From: Pseudobdellovibrionaceae bacterium
Lineage (GTDB): Bacteria; Bdellovibrionota; Bdellovibrionia; Bdellovibrionales; Bdellovibrionaceae
Assembly: GCA_019637955.1 (NCBI GenBank)
Contig: JAHBUS010000003.1
Coordinates: 372,001 to 436,000, forward strand
Length of the DNA stretch: 64,000 nucleotides
Direction of reading: 5' to 3'
Under the pieces are notes generated by a model. That model was not told the origin of the DNA. It saw only the letters and a list, made by a program, of their open reading frames with translations, and ran no database searches. The translations under genes and the position numbers were made by a program. Every line of letters starts with the position of its first letter. Positions within the stretch are counted from its first letter, which is position 1. Positions 1 through 8,803 of the stretch are shown here, in pieces.

Positions 1-1710
1 CTCGATTCCGGCTTCATGTAGAGCTGCAATGGCCGCGCCCGCGTTTGCTTTCAGCGTATCGCCCAGTCCAAAAATTCCGAGCACGCTTCCCTTGTGATCG
101 GCATGCGGTTTATGTCCGATGATAACAACGGACAATGATTTTTGCTCAAGTTCGACAAGGTAGTTCTCGATATCGGGAGAGCAAATGCCCAGATCATGAG
201 CTAGCCGGTGATTGCCAACAAAGTAAAGACAGGATTCGATTCGTCCTTCGGCGCCTCGGCCCGCGATGGAGGTGTAGTCGGACACCATAGATTCAGTGCC
301 GTGGTTGTCTTTAGCGAAGCTTTGAACCGCTTTGGCCAGCGGATGTGAGGACATGTTTTCAAGTGATAGCGCCAAACTCATGACTTTGGCGTCAGGCAGG
401 GATTGATCAAATTTCCTAAAGCTATGCACACGAAACTTTCCTTCCGTGATCGTGCCTGTTTTGTCGAGCGCGATGGCGCGAATTTTTCCCAAGGCTTCCA
501 GGTACTTTCCACCTTTTACGAGCACACCTTGCTTAGCCAGGGAGGCCAGGCCCGAGACGACGGAAATCGGCGTAGCCAGGACCAGGGCGCACGGACACGC
601 GATGACAAGCAGGACAAGAGCGCGGTAAAACCAGACATCAAAGCCCGCAGCGGAGCCCAAAAGCGGCGGCAGGGCGGCCACGAGCACGGCCAGAACAAAG
701 ACGACGGGGGTGTAGACTTTGGCAAATTTGTCGACAAAGCGCTCCGAGGGCGCTTTTTGCTCTTGAGCCTCTTCAATGAGCTTCATGACTCGAGAGATCT
801 TGGTGTCTTGAAAGGCCTTGGTCACTTTGATCGTGAGCGCGCTGGCTTCGTTGATGGTTCCGGCAAAAACGCTGTCTCCGGGTTTTTTATCCACAGGATT
901 TGATTCACCGGTGAGCGGCGCTTGGTTGGCGGAAGAGTTTCCTTCCATCACAACTCCATCTAGCGGGAAGCTGTCACCAGGGCGAACGATCAAGGTGTCG
1001 TCCACTTTAACTTCAAGAACGGGGACTGAGACCACGGCGCCGTCTTTTTTGAGCCAGGCTAGCTGCGGGGTGAGCTTCAAAACGGATTTAATCGCCTGCC
1101 GGGCGCGTGCCACGCTAAACGCTTCAAGAAGCTCTGCGAGGGCGAATAAAAAGACGACGGTGGCGCCTTCAGAATATTCTTTAATTGAAAAAGCGCCGAT
1201 GGCCGCCGCCGACATCAGCACGTTCATGTCCATGCTTCGTTGCTTCAGGGCTCGCCAAGCTTTGGGAAAGACCAGAGCACCGGCAATCAAAACGGCCGCG
1301 CCGTAAAGTAAAGCGCCGTAAAGATCAGAAAGCAGGTCTTTCCAGTCCAGAATAAATCCAAGGCCGATCAAGACTCCCGAAGCCGCCACAAGCAAGACTT
1401 TTTGTTTGTTCGCGAGCAGAAAGCTCGTTTCTTCTTTGTCAACGACCCGAACGCCCGTGCTTTCAATCGCGGACCTGATTTTGTCGCTGTTCATTTCTTT
1501 CGGGTGATGAACCGTCGCGGTGGAGGCAATCAGGTTCACCGAGACAGAGCTAACGCCAATCTTGGCGAGTGCTTTTTTGATGGCATTGACCTCATCGGAG
1601 CAGTCGGCGCCCGAGATTCTAAAAACGCTTTCGGATTCTCCAGCGCTCAGCGCATCGAGCTTTTCCGTTGAAGTTGTCTCGCAGGATTTGCAAGCGTGAT
1701 CATGTGCCAT
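1..1710 (-). CDS. Heavy-metal P1B-type ATPase (ZntA/CadA-like), 3' end outside window
   Basis: Reading the minus strand from ATG at 1710 gives a continuous frame that leaves the window without a stop, so about 570 residues of the N-terminal and central parts are seen. The start is His/Cys-rich (MAHDHACKSC), followed by a heavy-metal-associated domain with a GADCSDE motif, transmembrane segments, an actuator loop with TGES, the IACPCALV metal-binding helix (about 581-610), and the phosphorylation motif DKTGT (about 451-480), then the SSHPLAKA nucleotide-binding motif. These are diagnostic of P1B ATPases that export soft metals to the periplasm. The DC-x2-E HMA variant and CPC favour Zn/Cd/Pb over Cu, but this is inference. 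It is the last gene in the window of the metal operon whose other genes lie upstream on the same strand. Confidence 0.93.
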   Translation of the reverse strand, partial: MAHDHACKSCETTSTEKLDALSAGESESVFRISGADCSDEVNAIKKALAKIGVSSVSVNLIASTATVHHPKEMNSDKIRSAIESTGVRVVDKEETSFLLANKQKVLLVAASGVLIGLGFILDWKDLLSDLYGALLYGAAVLIAGALVFPKAWRALKQRSMDMNVLMSAAAIGAFSIKEYSEGATVVFLFALAELLEAFSVARARQAIKSVLKLTPQLAWLKKDGAVVSVPVLEVKVDDTLIVRPGDSFPLDGVVMEGNSSANQAPLTGESNPVDKKPGDSVFAGTINEASALTIKVTKAFQDTKISRVMKLIEEAQEQKAPSERFVDKFAKVYTPVVFVLAVLVAALPPLLGSAAGFDVWFYRALVLLVIACPCALVLATPISVVSGLASLAKQGVLVKGGKYLEALGKIRAIALDKTGTITEGKFRVHSFRKFDQSLPDAKVMSLALSLENMSSHPLAKAVQSFAKDNHGTESMVSDYTSIAGRGAEGRIESCLYFVGNHRLAHDLGICSPDIENYLVELEQKSLSVVIIGHKPHADHKGSVLGIFGLGDTLKANAGAAIAALHEAGIE

Positions 1711-1791
1711 AAAAAGGTCCTTTCAGATTCTAAAGACAAGCGGGGCGGGCTTTGGTGTTCGCCTTCAGCGCGCCCCCTGTAAGTCACATCA

Positions 1792-2049
1792 TTAGTGGTT
1801 ATGGCCTTCGGCCTTCTCGTGCTTTTCATGCTCTTTAAATGCGGAAAAGCAGTCCGACTTTCGGAATTTGCGGTCTTCTTTTTTCTTTTTAACAACGCCC
1901 TCCATGCACTTGTGAGCCTCATCCTCGGTCTTTGCGGCGGGACATTCTGCCTTGCAGGCTTCTTGTAGGTTGTGTTCGTGCGCGCCTTCGGCGGCAAAAC
2001 CAAACACCGGCGCCATCACCAGTAAAGTTGTCATCATTGCTGTTTTCAT
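1792..2049 (-). CDS. Small exported His/Cys-rich protein in metal operon
   Basis: An 85-residue protein starting MKTAMMTTLLVMAP with a clear Sec signal peptide ending near GFAAEG. The mature part has HEHN near its start, three spaced cysteines and a His-rich tail (HEKHEKAEGHNH). I do not recognise a named family. The composition and the position between an RND efflux system and a metal P-type ATPase suggest a periplasmic metal-binding or metal-buffering protein. ATG at 2049 is preferred to an upstream in-frame start at 2067 because it starts directly at the signal peptide and follows a GGAGA sequence. Confidence 0.7.
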   Translation of the reverse strand: MKTAMMTTLLVMAPVFGFAAEGAHEHNLQEACKAECPAAKTEDEAHKCMEGVVKKKKEDRKFRKSDCFSAFKEHEKHEKAEGHNH

Positions 2050-2103
2050 CGTCTCTCCTTTTTGCAAACCGCTAAGCGGTCATTTGTTACTTTCATAAAA
2101 ATC

Positions 2104-3033
2104 TCACCGGGTGCTCGGCGCGGGCGTCAAGCCGCTGCCGCCACCATCTGCCAAGCACTGGATTGAGGGCGGCCCAAAGGCGGCGGCAAGAGCGCGGGCT
2201 TGTTTCACGAAGTGGCTTGCGCCATAAACCATCATGGAATTGGAACTTGAATTGATCGCTTTTTCAGCGGCGGCCAGGATGATCGGCTCTCGCTGGGAAT
2301 CGTTTTTAGCCGCCAGTTTTTGCGTGGGGGTTGAGTCAGCACCCGAAACAGGAGCAATCCATGAACTGTCGATGTCATCGGCGCTTCCCGCGCCGATGCG
2401 CTTCAGGTAGGCATCAAGCTTGGCGTAGGACCAGCTCGCGTCGCCAAGAAAGCTATCTTGGTTTTCAGGATCACTCATGAGCCGGCGTTTTCTTTCTTCA
2501 AGCAAAGCGCCTTCAGCTCGCATGGAAGAAAGGATAAGGAGGGAATTATAGGCCTTCACTTCTTCGCTGCTCCAGCCGCTTGCAAGAAGGCGCTTGTTTC
2601 GCTCGTTCGGGCTCTGCTCTCCTCCGGTCACGACGGCTCCGGATTTACCCGCGATCAGCCCGGCATAAAAGCTCTCGCCGCAGACAAAATCATTTTTTAC
2701 GCGGCAGCCGGATTCCTGCCTTGAAAGACCCGGGCCGCTAAACTGACCAGGCTCCACGGCTGATTCAATGACAAGACTTTTAGGCTTAAACTGCTCGATC
2801 GTTTCTTTGATTTTTTGTAGGCCTGGATCAGATTCTGGTGTTGCACCAAAGGCATGATCGGCAGCGAAAAGTTTAAAAGTTTTTCCGTCTTTTTGATAGG
2901 TCGCAATGAAAGGCAGTTTTTTGCAAGGATAGGTGCTTTTTGATCCCCAAGACTGAATTTGGCTTGCATCTAGTTTGATCTCTCCCGCTGCCGCGAAGTG
3001 AGTTACGAATGCAAAGATCAAAGTGTCGACCAT
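2104..3033 (-). CDS. Exported TraB/GumN-like protein, function unknown
   Basis: About 309 residues with a short hydrophobic N-terminus (MVDTLIFAFVTHFAAAGE) that looks like a signal peptide. The region KLFAADHAFG, the segment KPKSLVIESAVEPG and the late MMVYGASHF motif sit where TraB/PrgY/GumN proteins have their GTxH, xxEx and GxxHL motifs, so I suggest a divergent member. That family is thought to include metal-dependent hydrolases or proteases, and no substrate can be given here. ATG at 3033 is chosen over GTG at 3039 because an AGG lies 8 bases upstream of it. It follows the lipoprotein gene by about a dozen bases and appears to belong to the same operon as the RND pump. Confidence 0.6.
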   Translation of the reverse strand: MVDTLIFAFVTHFAAAGEIKLDASQIQSWGSKSTYPCKKLPFIATYQKDGKTFKLFAADHAFGATPESDPGLQKIKETIEQFKPKSLVIESAVEPGQFSGPGLSRQESGCRVKNDFVCGESFYAGLIAGKSGAVVTGGEQSPNERNKRLLASGWSSEEVKAYNSLLILSSMRAEGALLEERKRRLMSDPENQDSFLGDASWSYAKLDAYLKRIGAGSADDIDSSWIAPVSGADSTPTQKLAAKNDSQREPIILAAAEKAINSSSNSMMVYGASHFVKQARALAAAFGPPSIQCLADGGGSGLTPAPSTR

Positions 3034-3045
3034 AAACACGACCTA

Positions 3046-3390
3046 CTAATTGATGGACTCAACTCTCATCGAGTCATCCAGAATGAGTCCATCTTGAGCT
3101 TGAAGTAGCGAGTGCTCATCTTCGAGCACGTCCAGAACCTCGGCTTTTCCGACAACGGTATCCCGGCAGCGGTTTTTAAAGCCATGGCGGCCCGTAAAGA
3201 TCTTCTTGCACGAGGTCGTGTAAACGCTCACGGTGTCGCCCTTGTTCACCTCTGGCGAGGTGATTTCGGCCTTGGCGGTGACGACTTCGGCATCGATTTT
3301 GACGTCCTCAACTTTGTGCAGGTGCCCGCAGGCGGGAAGAACTCCCGCCGCAAGAGCTACTAAAAACATGTTTCGCCACAGATTTTTCAT
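3046..3390 (-). CDS. Small lipoprotein in metal efflux operon
   Basis: A 114-residue protein with a lipoprotein signal (MKNLWRNMFLVALAAGVLPACGHLHK), the cysteine of LPAC being the expected lipidated residue. The mature part contains a KGDTVSVYTTSCKKIFTGR stretch with two further cysteines and a second half rich in acidic residues; it may be a small beta-rich domain. No family is recognised. Its ATG shares one base with the stop of the czcA-like gene (TAATG), so translation is probably coupled and it likely works with the efflux pump at the inner or outer membrane. Confidence 0.75.
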   Translation of the reverse strand: MKNLWRNMFLVALAAGVLPACGHLHKVEDVKIDAEVVTAKAEITSPEVNKGDTVSVYTTSCKKIFTGRHGFKNRCRDTVVGKAEVLDVLEDEHSLLQAQDGLILDDSMRVESIN

Positions 3391-6300
3391 TAGTGAGCCA
3401 CCCTTCCTTTGAACTTGTTCTCAAAGATCGAGTACAGAATCGGAAGAACGATCAATGTGAGAATCGTTGAAGACACGATTCCGCCAATCACGACCGACGC
3501 CAAAGGCCTTTGCACTTCAGCTCCCACGCTGGTGGAGAGCATCATCGGCAAGAATCCAAAGATCGCGACAAGCGCGGTCATGAGAACCGGGCGAAGACGG
3601 ATAAGCGTTCCCGTAACGACCAGATCCTTGCCGGTTTTTCCTTCAAGCTTAAGTTGATTGAAGTAGTTCACAAGCACGACACCGTTTAGGACCGCAATCC
3701 CTGAGAGCGCGATAAAGCCAACGCCCGCCGAAATACTAAACGGCAGGCCATTGAGTACTAAGCTCACGATTCCTCCCACCAAGGCAAAGGGGACGCAGGA
3801 GAAAATCAACATCGTTTGGCCAACGCTGCCAAAGGCGGCGTAGATCATCAAAAGTACGATGATGAGTGAAATGGGTGTTAAGAGAAGAAGACGCGCGCGC
3901 GCTTCCTGCAAGTTCTTAAAGTTTCCGCCCCATTGCACGTAGTGTCCCTCGGGGATTTTGATCTCTTTTTCAACCGCGACTTTTGCCTCATCGACAAAGC
4001 TCTCGGTGTCTCGTCCACGAAGATTGATCAACACCGCAGACCTGCGATTTGAGTCCTCACGGTTGATTGACCCAAAAGTCTCCGAGAACTCAGCCGTTGC
4101 CAAATTTGAAAGGGGAGCTGTGGTGTTTGTGCCAACCCCGACCGGGAGCGATTTGATGGTGTTAAGATCCGAGCGGTCTTCTTCCGCCAGGCGCACCACG
4201 ATCGGGAACTTTCGATCACCCTCGTACATGTACCCAGCCTCCTGGCCGCCAAGGGCGATGGAGATCGTATCGAGCACATCCGATGTCGAAGCTCCGTAGC
4301 GTCCCAGTTCTTGATCCTTGGGCGTTACGCGAAGAACGGGGCTTGTGCCCGCAAGGTCCACCTCAACGTCACCAGCGCCTTTAACTTTGGAAACCACACC
4401 TTGAATCTGTTTCGCCAGATCCATGTTCTTTTGCAAATCGGGTCCAAAGATCTTCACTGAAACATCGGCTCTGGTTCCTTCCAAAAGTTCATTGAAGCGC
4501 ATTTGGATGGGCTGTGAGGCCAGATAGTTCTGCCCTGGCAGTTCTTTTTCAAGTCTGGCAACAAGCGTGTTCACGAGCGATTCGAACGTGTGCTTTCCGC
4601 TTCCCGCATGCTTGGGCCAGTCTTTTCGGTCCTTGAGCATGATATAGGTATCAGAAATATTCACGCCCATCGGATCGGTTGCAACCTCTGAGGTTCCAAT
4701 GCGTGAGAACACGTTTTGCACCTCGGGGTACTCGCGAATGATTTTATCCGCCTTCAGTTGAAGCTCGATCGATTGATCCAGTGATATATTCACGGGGCGA
4801 ATCATATGAAACGCGAACGACCCTTCAGAGAGCTGGGGCAAGAACTCAGCTCCGCGCGTGGCAAACAGCACGCCGCCAATCACGACCGAGACAGCGGCCA
4901 GGGCCAGAGTCGGCACCTTCCACTGGAAGGTCTTTTCGAGAATCGGTTGGTAGATCTTACGAACCCAGGCCATCAAACGCGGTTCATCATCTTTGGCCTT
5001 ACTCGAAAGAAGGATCGATGCGAGCGCAGGGGCCGTTGTGAAGGACAGAACGAGTGCGGAGGCGACGGCGATGGCAAAGGTTGCAGCCATAGGGCTGAAC
5101 ATTTTGCCTTCAATTCCGACAAGACCAAAGATTGGCAGAAAGACCACGACAACGATCAATTCGCCAAAGCCTGCCGCAACGCGCACCTCAACGGCTGCGT
5201 CGTAGACGGCTTTTTGTCGCTCCTCGGGAGTCAAGGGGCGTCCGTATTTCTTGGTCAGGTCATGCACGTACCGGACGCAGTTATCGATCAGGATCACCGT
5301 TCCATCGACGATGATACCAAAGTCAAGGGCACCTAGGCTCATCAAGTTTCCGGAAATTCCTAGCGGACGCATAATGAGAAACGTTGCCAGGAGCGAGAGC
5401 GGAATCGTGACGGCGGTGATGAGCGCCGCGCGTACGTTTCCGATGAGTAGAAACAAAATAACGATAACTAAAGTCGCACCGAGCGCTAAGTTGTGCTCGA
5501 CCGTCCCTAAGGTCGCGTTTACGAGATCCGAGCGGTTATAGACCGTCGTCAGCGTGTAGCCTTCTGGCAGCGACTTCTCGATTTCGCCCATCCGGTCTTT
5601 TACGCGAAGTGAAACCGTGCGGCTGTTTTCTCCCAAAAGCATCATCACCGTGCCGAGCACGGTTTCATTGCCGTTAACAGTGGCAGCACCTGTTCTGAGT
5701 TCTTTACCGAGTCCGACTTTGGCGATTTCGCCAAGTTTGATGACGCGGAAAGAGTCGAGCTGCTTGACGGGGATTTTTTCAATGTCTTTGGGCGTTTTGA
5801 AAAGACCCACACCCTGGACCAAGAATTGCTCAGCGGTTTGAGAAATATATCCACCGCCGACATTCTTGTTGGCTTTCTCAAGAGCGGTTGCGATTTCTTC
5901 AAAATGAATTCCAAAGGTGGCCATTTTTTTAATATCAGGCTGAACGTGGTACTGTTTTTCATACCCACCGGTGGTATTAATCTCAGCCACACCTTCAACC
6001 GTCATGAGTCTAGGTTTCACGAACCAATCTTGAACGGCTTTTACCTCCATCAATTCACGAAGCCGCTCCTTGGGCTCCGCAGACGGATTTTTCACATCAA
6101 GTGTGTACTGGTAAATCTCGCCAAGACCGGTTGAGATCGGCCCTAGCTTTGCCTCAGCACCCTTTGGCAGTTCTTTGGCAACGCCCGAGAGACGTTCCGA
6201 GACCATTTGCCGAGCTCGGTAAATATCAACACCGTCTTTAAAAACGACGGTGACCTGCGAAAGTCCAAAGCGCGTGATCGATCGCACTTGCAAAACGCCC

Positions 6301-6530
6301 GCGATTCCGCGCATGGAGCTTTCGACCGGGAAGGTGATGGTTCGCTCGATTTCCTCGGGCGCAAGGCCATCGATGACCGTGTTGACCTGCACCTGGTTGT
6401 TGGTGATATCCGGTACGGCATCAATCGGGAGATTTTGAAACGAGACGATACCTGCGATTGCCATAGCGAGAGTCAAAAGAAGTACGACCCCGCGATTGTA
6501 GACTGAGAAATGAATGATTTTATTAATCAT
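3390..6530 (-). CDS. czcA: CzcA/CusA-family heavy-metal RND efflux pump
   Basis: A 1046-residue inner-membrane proton/metal antiporter of the HME-RND family, the usual length. The N-terminus (MINKIIHFSVYNRGVVLLL) is the first transmembrane helix, then the pore region with VPDITNNQVQVNT, typical of CzcA/CusA. The transmembrane-4 motif DFGIIVDGTVILIDN carries the acidic residues of the proton relay. A second pore/docking half follows and a second helix bundle ends near ILTLIVLPILYSIFE. Metal specificity (Zn/Co/Cd versus Cu/Ag) cannot be read safely from the motifs. It lies 9 bases after the short adaptor gene and is followed by the lipoprotein gene with a TAATG overlap. Confidence 0.97.
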   Translation of the reverse strand: MINKIIHFSVYNRGVVLLLTLAMAIAGIVSFQNLPIDAVPDITNNQVQVNTVIDGLAPEEIERTITFPVESSMRGIAGVLQVRSITRFGLSQVTVVFKDGVDIYRARQMVSERLSGVAKELPKGAEAKLGPISTGLGEIYQYTLDVKNPSAEPKERLRELMEVKAVQDWFVKPRLMTVEGVAEINTTGGYEKQYHVQPDIKKMATFGIHFEEIATALEKANKNVGGGYISQTAEQFLVQGVGLFKTPKDIEKIPVKQLDSFRVIKLGEIAKVGLGKELRTGAATVNGNETVLGTVMMLLGENSRTVSLRVKDRMGEIEKSLPEGYTLTTVYNRSDLVNATLGTVEHNLALGATLVIVILFLLIGNVRAALITAVTIPLSLLATFLIMRPLGISGNLMSLGALDFGIIVDGTVILIDNCVRYVHDLTKKYGRPLTPEERQKAVYDAAVEVRVAAGFGELIVVVVFLPIFGLVGIEGKMFSPMAATFAIAVASALVLSFTTAPALASILLSSKAKDDEPRLMAWVRKIYQPILEKTFQWKVPTLALAAVSVVIGGVLFATRGAEFLPQLSEGSFAFHMIRPVNISLDQSIELQLKADKIIREYPEVQNVFSRIGTSEVATDPMGVNISDTYIMLKDRKDWPKHAGSGKHTFESLVNTLVARLEKELPGQNYLASQPIQMRFNELLEGTRADVSVKIFGPDLQKNMDLAKQIQGVVSKVKGAGDVEVDLAGTSPVLRVTPKDQELGRYGASTSDVLDTISIALGGQEAGYMYEGDRKFPIVVRLAEEDRSDLNTIKSLPVGVGTNTTAPLSNLATAEFSETFGSINREDSNRRSAVLINLRGRDTESFVDEAKVAVEKEIKIPEGHYVQWGGNFKNLQEARARLLLLTPISLIIVLLMIYAAFGSVGQTMLIFSCVPFALVGGIVSLVLNGLPFSISAGVGFIALSGIAVLNGVVLVNYFNQLKLEGKTGKDLVVTGTLIRLRPVLMTALVAIFGFLPMMLSTSVGAEVQRPLASVVIGGIVSSTILTLIVLPILYSIFENKFKGRVAH

Positions 6531-6539
6531 ATATCCTTC

Positions 6540-7064
6540 TTAGTGAGAGTGACCGTGCGAAACGCCGCCCGAAGCTGCAAGTTCCGCGATACGAAGAAAC
6601 CCGGTGCCTGAAACCACAATCTCATCGCCTTGGCGAAGATCGTCCGAGTCCAGGGTTAGATCTTGAGGGGTTTGCTTCAGGGTTTGAATGTCCACACGTT
6701 TAAAAAAACCAGCGCGTCTACGAAACACGTTCACTTCTTCGCCGGAATGCACGAGCGCAGATTTTGGTAAAACCCAAGGTCCATCGCCGATTAAATTCTG
6801 GTATTTAAGGTCAAAGTTTTTGAGCGCTTCCGGCGAGAGCTTAAATCCCGCGCGTTCGCTAAACTCCGTGATTCCTTTATCAGGTCCCACGCTTCCTTTT
6901 TCACCTTCTTCTTCACCCCCGTCGTGATCATGGCCGTCGCCATCTTTATGTTCTTCGGCGGGCAAAGTGGCTTTGGTTTCGCCTTGGGGTTTTGTTTTGT
7001 CATTGGCCGCAGTGACCGGAAGGCTCAATGAAAAGGTCACCAACATCATTACTAGTCGTTTCAT
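6540..7064 (-). CDS. Short CzcB-like adaptor: only the C-terminal domain of a membrane fusion protein
   Basis: A 174-residue exported protein (signal peptide MKRLVMMLVTFSLSLPVTAA) with a His/Asp/Glu-rich segment HKDGDGHDHDGGEEEG and a His-rich end (GGVSHGHSH). Residues 85-165 match the end of RND adaptor proteins: a segment like P-K-S-A-L-V-H-S-G-E-E-V-N-V-F, then the RVDIQTL strand and LRQGDEIVVSGTGFLRIAEL. Normal CzcB/CusB adaptors are about 350-500 residues and have a helical hairpin, lipoyl and beta-barrel domain before this point; none of these is present. The gene overlaps czcC by ATGA and lies 9 bases before czcA, exactly where the full adaptor gene should be, so this looks like a reduced functional form. 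A deletion remnant is the alternative. Confidence 0.8.
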   Translation of the reverse strand: MKRLVMMLVTFSLSLPVTAANDKTKPQGETKATLPAEEHKDGDGHDHDGGEEEGEKGSVGPDKGITEFSERAGFKLSPEALKNFDLKYQNLIGDGPWVLPKSALVHSGEEVNVFRRRAGFFKRVDIQTLKQTPQDLTLDSDDLRQGDEIVVSGTGFLRIAELAASGGVSHGHSH

Positions 7065-8299
7065 AAATTAGCCTCCAGAATCGATCCGTCGAGAATGTAA
7101 AGTTGAAGCAGGGACTCCAGAGCTTTCATCTCACGTTCGTTTCGTGTTTTTTCGAGATCAAACCAAGTGCGGTGCGACTCAATCACGAGCGCGCTCGGAA
7201 CGACGCCCTTAATGAAGAGTTTCTCGGATTCCGCGTGGCGTTTTTCGATATCATCGTGCGAGAGCCCCTCATCGAGTGATTTCACGGCTTGCTCATAAAT
7301 TTTGCGAATTTCGTCACGTTTGATCGTGAGTTCATTCATGCCTAATTGCTTACGAGCCTCGGACACTTTGACGCCTGCATTGGCCGCCGCGCGGGCGCCG
7401 CCGTTCGTATTAAAGACGGGGATTGGAAGGCTGAGATTAAACCCGTAGAGGCTATTGGACTGTCCAGCTTCGGACTGCATTTTGACGGAGGGTCCAACCG
7501 TCAATGTTGGCCAAGCTTCGCTTTGCGCGAGCGAAAGCTCGCCTTTGGCGGAATTCAATTCAGCATCAAGCAGGCGCATTTGCGGCGAAGCCTTGTTCGT
7601 GTCTAGGGATGCGGAAACCTTCGGCCAGGGTTTGGGGCTGGCAGGAAGGCTGCGGCGAATCTCTTCGGCCGATTTTCCAAGCTGAAGCTTGAAGAAGGAA
7701 TCAAGTCCGGCGATCTCATCTCCGGCGGCGGATTTTTTCAAGTCATAGTCGTTCTTTGACAGCCTAAAAACTTGAGCTGAGATTTGCTGCTCAGGCGATA
7801 GCCCGGGTCGGCGCGCGTACTGCCCCAAAAGCTTTGTGTAGATGTTAATGGCTTCATCGGCAACTTGCTGCTCATGCAGGACCTGCCTGAGGCGGTGAAG
7901 GTTTAACAGTACCTGTGAGCGAACGCGTGCCTTGGCTTCAAAAAGTCGTGCTTCGGCAAGAGCAACACCGCTTTCGGCAATCTGGGTCCGAGCGGAGATT
8001 TTGCCTCCAAGTTCGATCGGAATGCCGAGCGAGATGTCGGTCTCGCTGCGCTTTTCATTGTTAACGGTGCCTTGAAAGGTCTCCGCGGAAAGGTCAGGGT
8101 TTTTCCATTGACCGGCGGCTCCGACCTGAAGCTTGGCGCGATCCAAATCAAGTTCTGCAGCCTTCACTTCGGGCGAGCGGGCCTCGGCGCATAGTAAGAT
8201 GTCGCGTGACGACGTCATGCTGGTGCAGTCTGCGTTTGCAGCTGCGGTGATGGGAAGTGCCATGCTCACAAGCATGAGGACACACTTATAGATGTTCAC
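7061..8299 (-). CDS. czcC: CzcC-like outer membrane efflux protein (TolC family)
   Basis: About 412 residues with an N-terminal signal (VNIYKCVLMLVSMALP to TAAANADC). The body is long amphipathic helices with two repeats as in TolC-like outer-membrane factors: a first part LCAEARSPEVKAAELDLDRAKLQVGAAG and a second part PQMRLLDAELNSAKGELSLAQSEA, plus YGFNLSLPIPVFNTNGG, a typical beta-barrel strand motif. It would form the outer-membrane channel for the CzcA pump. GTG at 8299 is preferred because GAGG lies five bases upstream and the signal peptide begins there; a TTG at 8329 would add ten unlikely residues. It overlaps the adaptor gene by four bases. Confidence 0.92.
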   Translation of the reverse strand: MNIYKCVLMLVSMALPITAAANADCTSMTSSRDILLCAEARSPEVKAAELDLDRAKLQVGAAGQWKNPDLSAETFQGTVNNEKRSETDISLGIPIELGGKISARTQIAESGVALAEARLFEAKARVRSQVLLNLHRLRQVLHEQQVADEAINIYTKLLGQYARRPGLSPEQQISAQVFRLSKNDYDLKKSAAGDEIAGLDSFFKLQLGKSAEEIRRSLPASPKPWPKVSASLDTNKASPQMRLLDAELNSAKGELSLAQSEAWPTLTVGPSVKMQSEAGQSNSLYGFNLSLPIPVFNTNGGARAAANAGVKVSEARKQLGMNELTIKRDEIRKIYEQAVKSLDEGLSHDDIEKRHAESEKLFIKGVVPSALVIESHRTWFDLEKTRNEREMKALESLLQLYILDGSILEANL

Positions 8300-8400
8300 G
8301 TAAACCTCGAGTGGTTGGTTGGTTTGCAAATTGAAATTGAACGTGGCTGTGGCCAGTCAAAAGCAGAAAGAGCTTTTAAAACGATGGCGCAGCTAAAGAC

Positions 8401-8766
8401 TTAGGATTGTCGAGGAGGTCGGCGCAGGCCCTCAAGAGTAGGGCCTTCAAACATGACCTGAGAAGAACGGGCATGCTCTTGATTAATTAGTGCAACCTGG
8501 GGCAATGGCGCCAAGGTTGACAAAAACGAACTGTGGCCGAAGTGGCATTGTCCCGCATGGCAAGGGTCCGAGCAATGACTGCTTTGGCTATGATCCATAT
8601 CTTCGGAGTGAGAGAATGTTAGAGTCGATTTCTGAGTGTCACAGGCCGAAAATTGGGGGGTGTTACAATGATCAAATAGAGACGCTTTTGCCAAGACTTC
8701 CATTCCAAACAGAAGTCCGAAGGCGGCGATCAACAAAAATGAAGTTGTACGCTTAAACGTGCTCAC
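8401..8766 (-). CDS. CzcI-like small periplasmic metal-binding protein
   Basis: A 121-residue protein with a signal peptide (MSTFKRTTSFLLIAAFGLLFG to VLAKA), a Cys/His-rich middle containing HCSDPCHAGQCHFGHSS, and an end EGLRRPPRQS. A Sec signal, a HxCxxxCHAxxCHxGH-like centre and a terminal Arg-Pro-Pro-Arg element are what I would expect from CzcI-type or DUF2946-like proteins placed first in czc operons. CzcI is linked to regulation of czc expression, but the role here is inference. The start is GTG at 8766 with a GGAAG sequence upstream. It is the first gene of the metal operon. Confidence 0.65.
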   Translation of the reverse strand: MSTFKRTTSFLLIAAFGLLFGMEVLAKASLFDHCNTPQFSACDTQKSTLTFSHSEDMDHSQSSHCSDPCHAGQCHFGHSSFLSTLAPLPQVALINQEHARSSQVMFEGPTLEGLRRPPRQS

Positions 8767-8774
8767 TTGCTTCC

Positions 8775-8803
8775 AGAGTAGCGATCTTCGTTTATTTTGA
8801 CAA
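8775..8803 (-). promoter_or_regulatory. Possible sigma-70-type promoter of the metal operon
   Basis: On the minus strand TTGTCA (8803-8798) is followed after 17 bases by TACTCT (8780-8775). This would place the transcript start only about two bases before the GTG of the CzcI-like gene, so it would be almost leaderless; that makes the assignment weak, or means the true start codon is further downstream. Confidence 0.3.
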
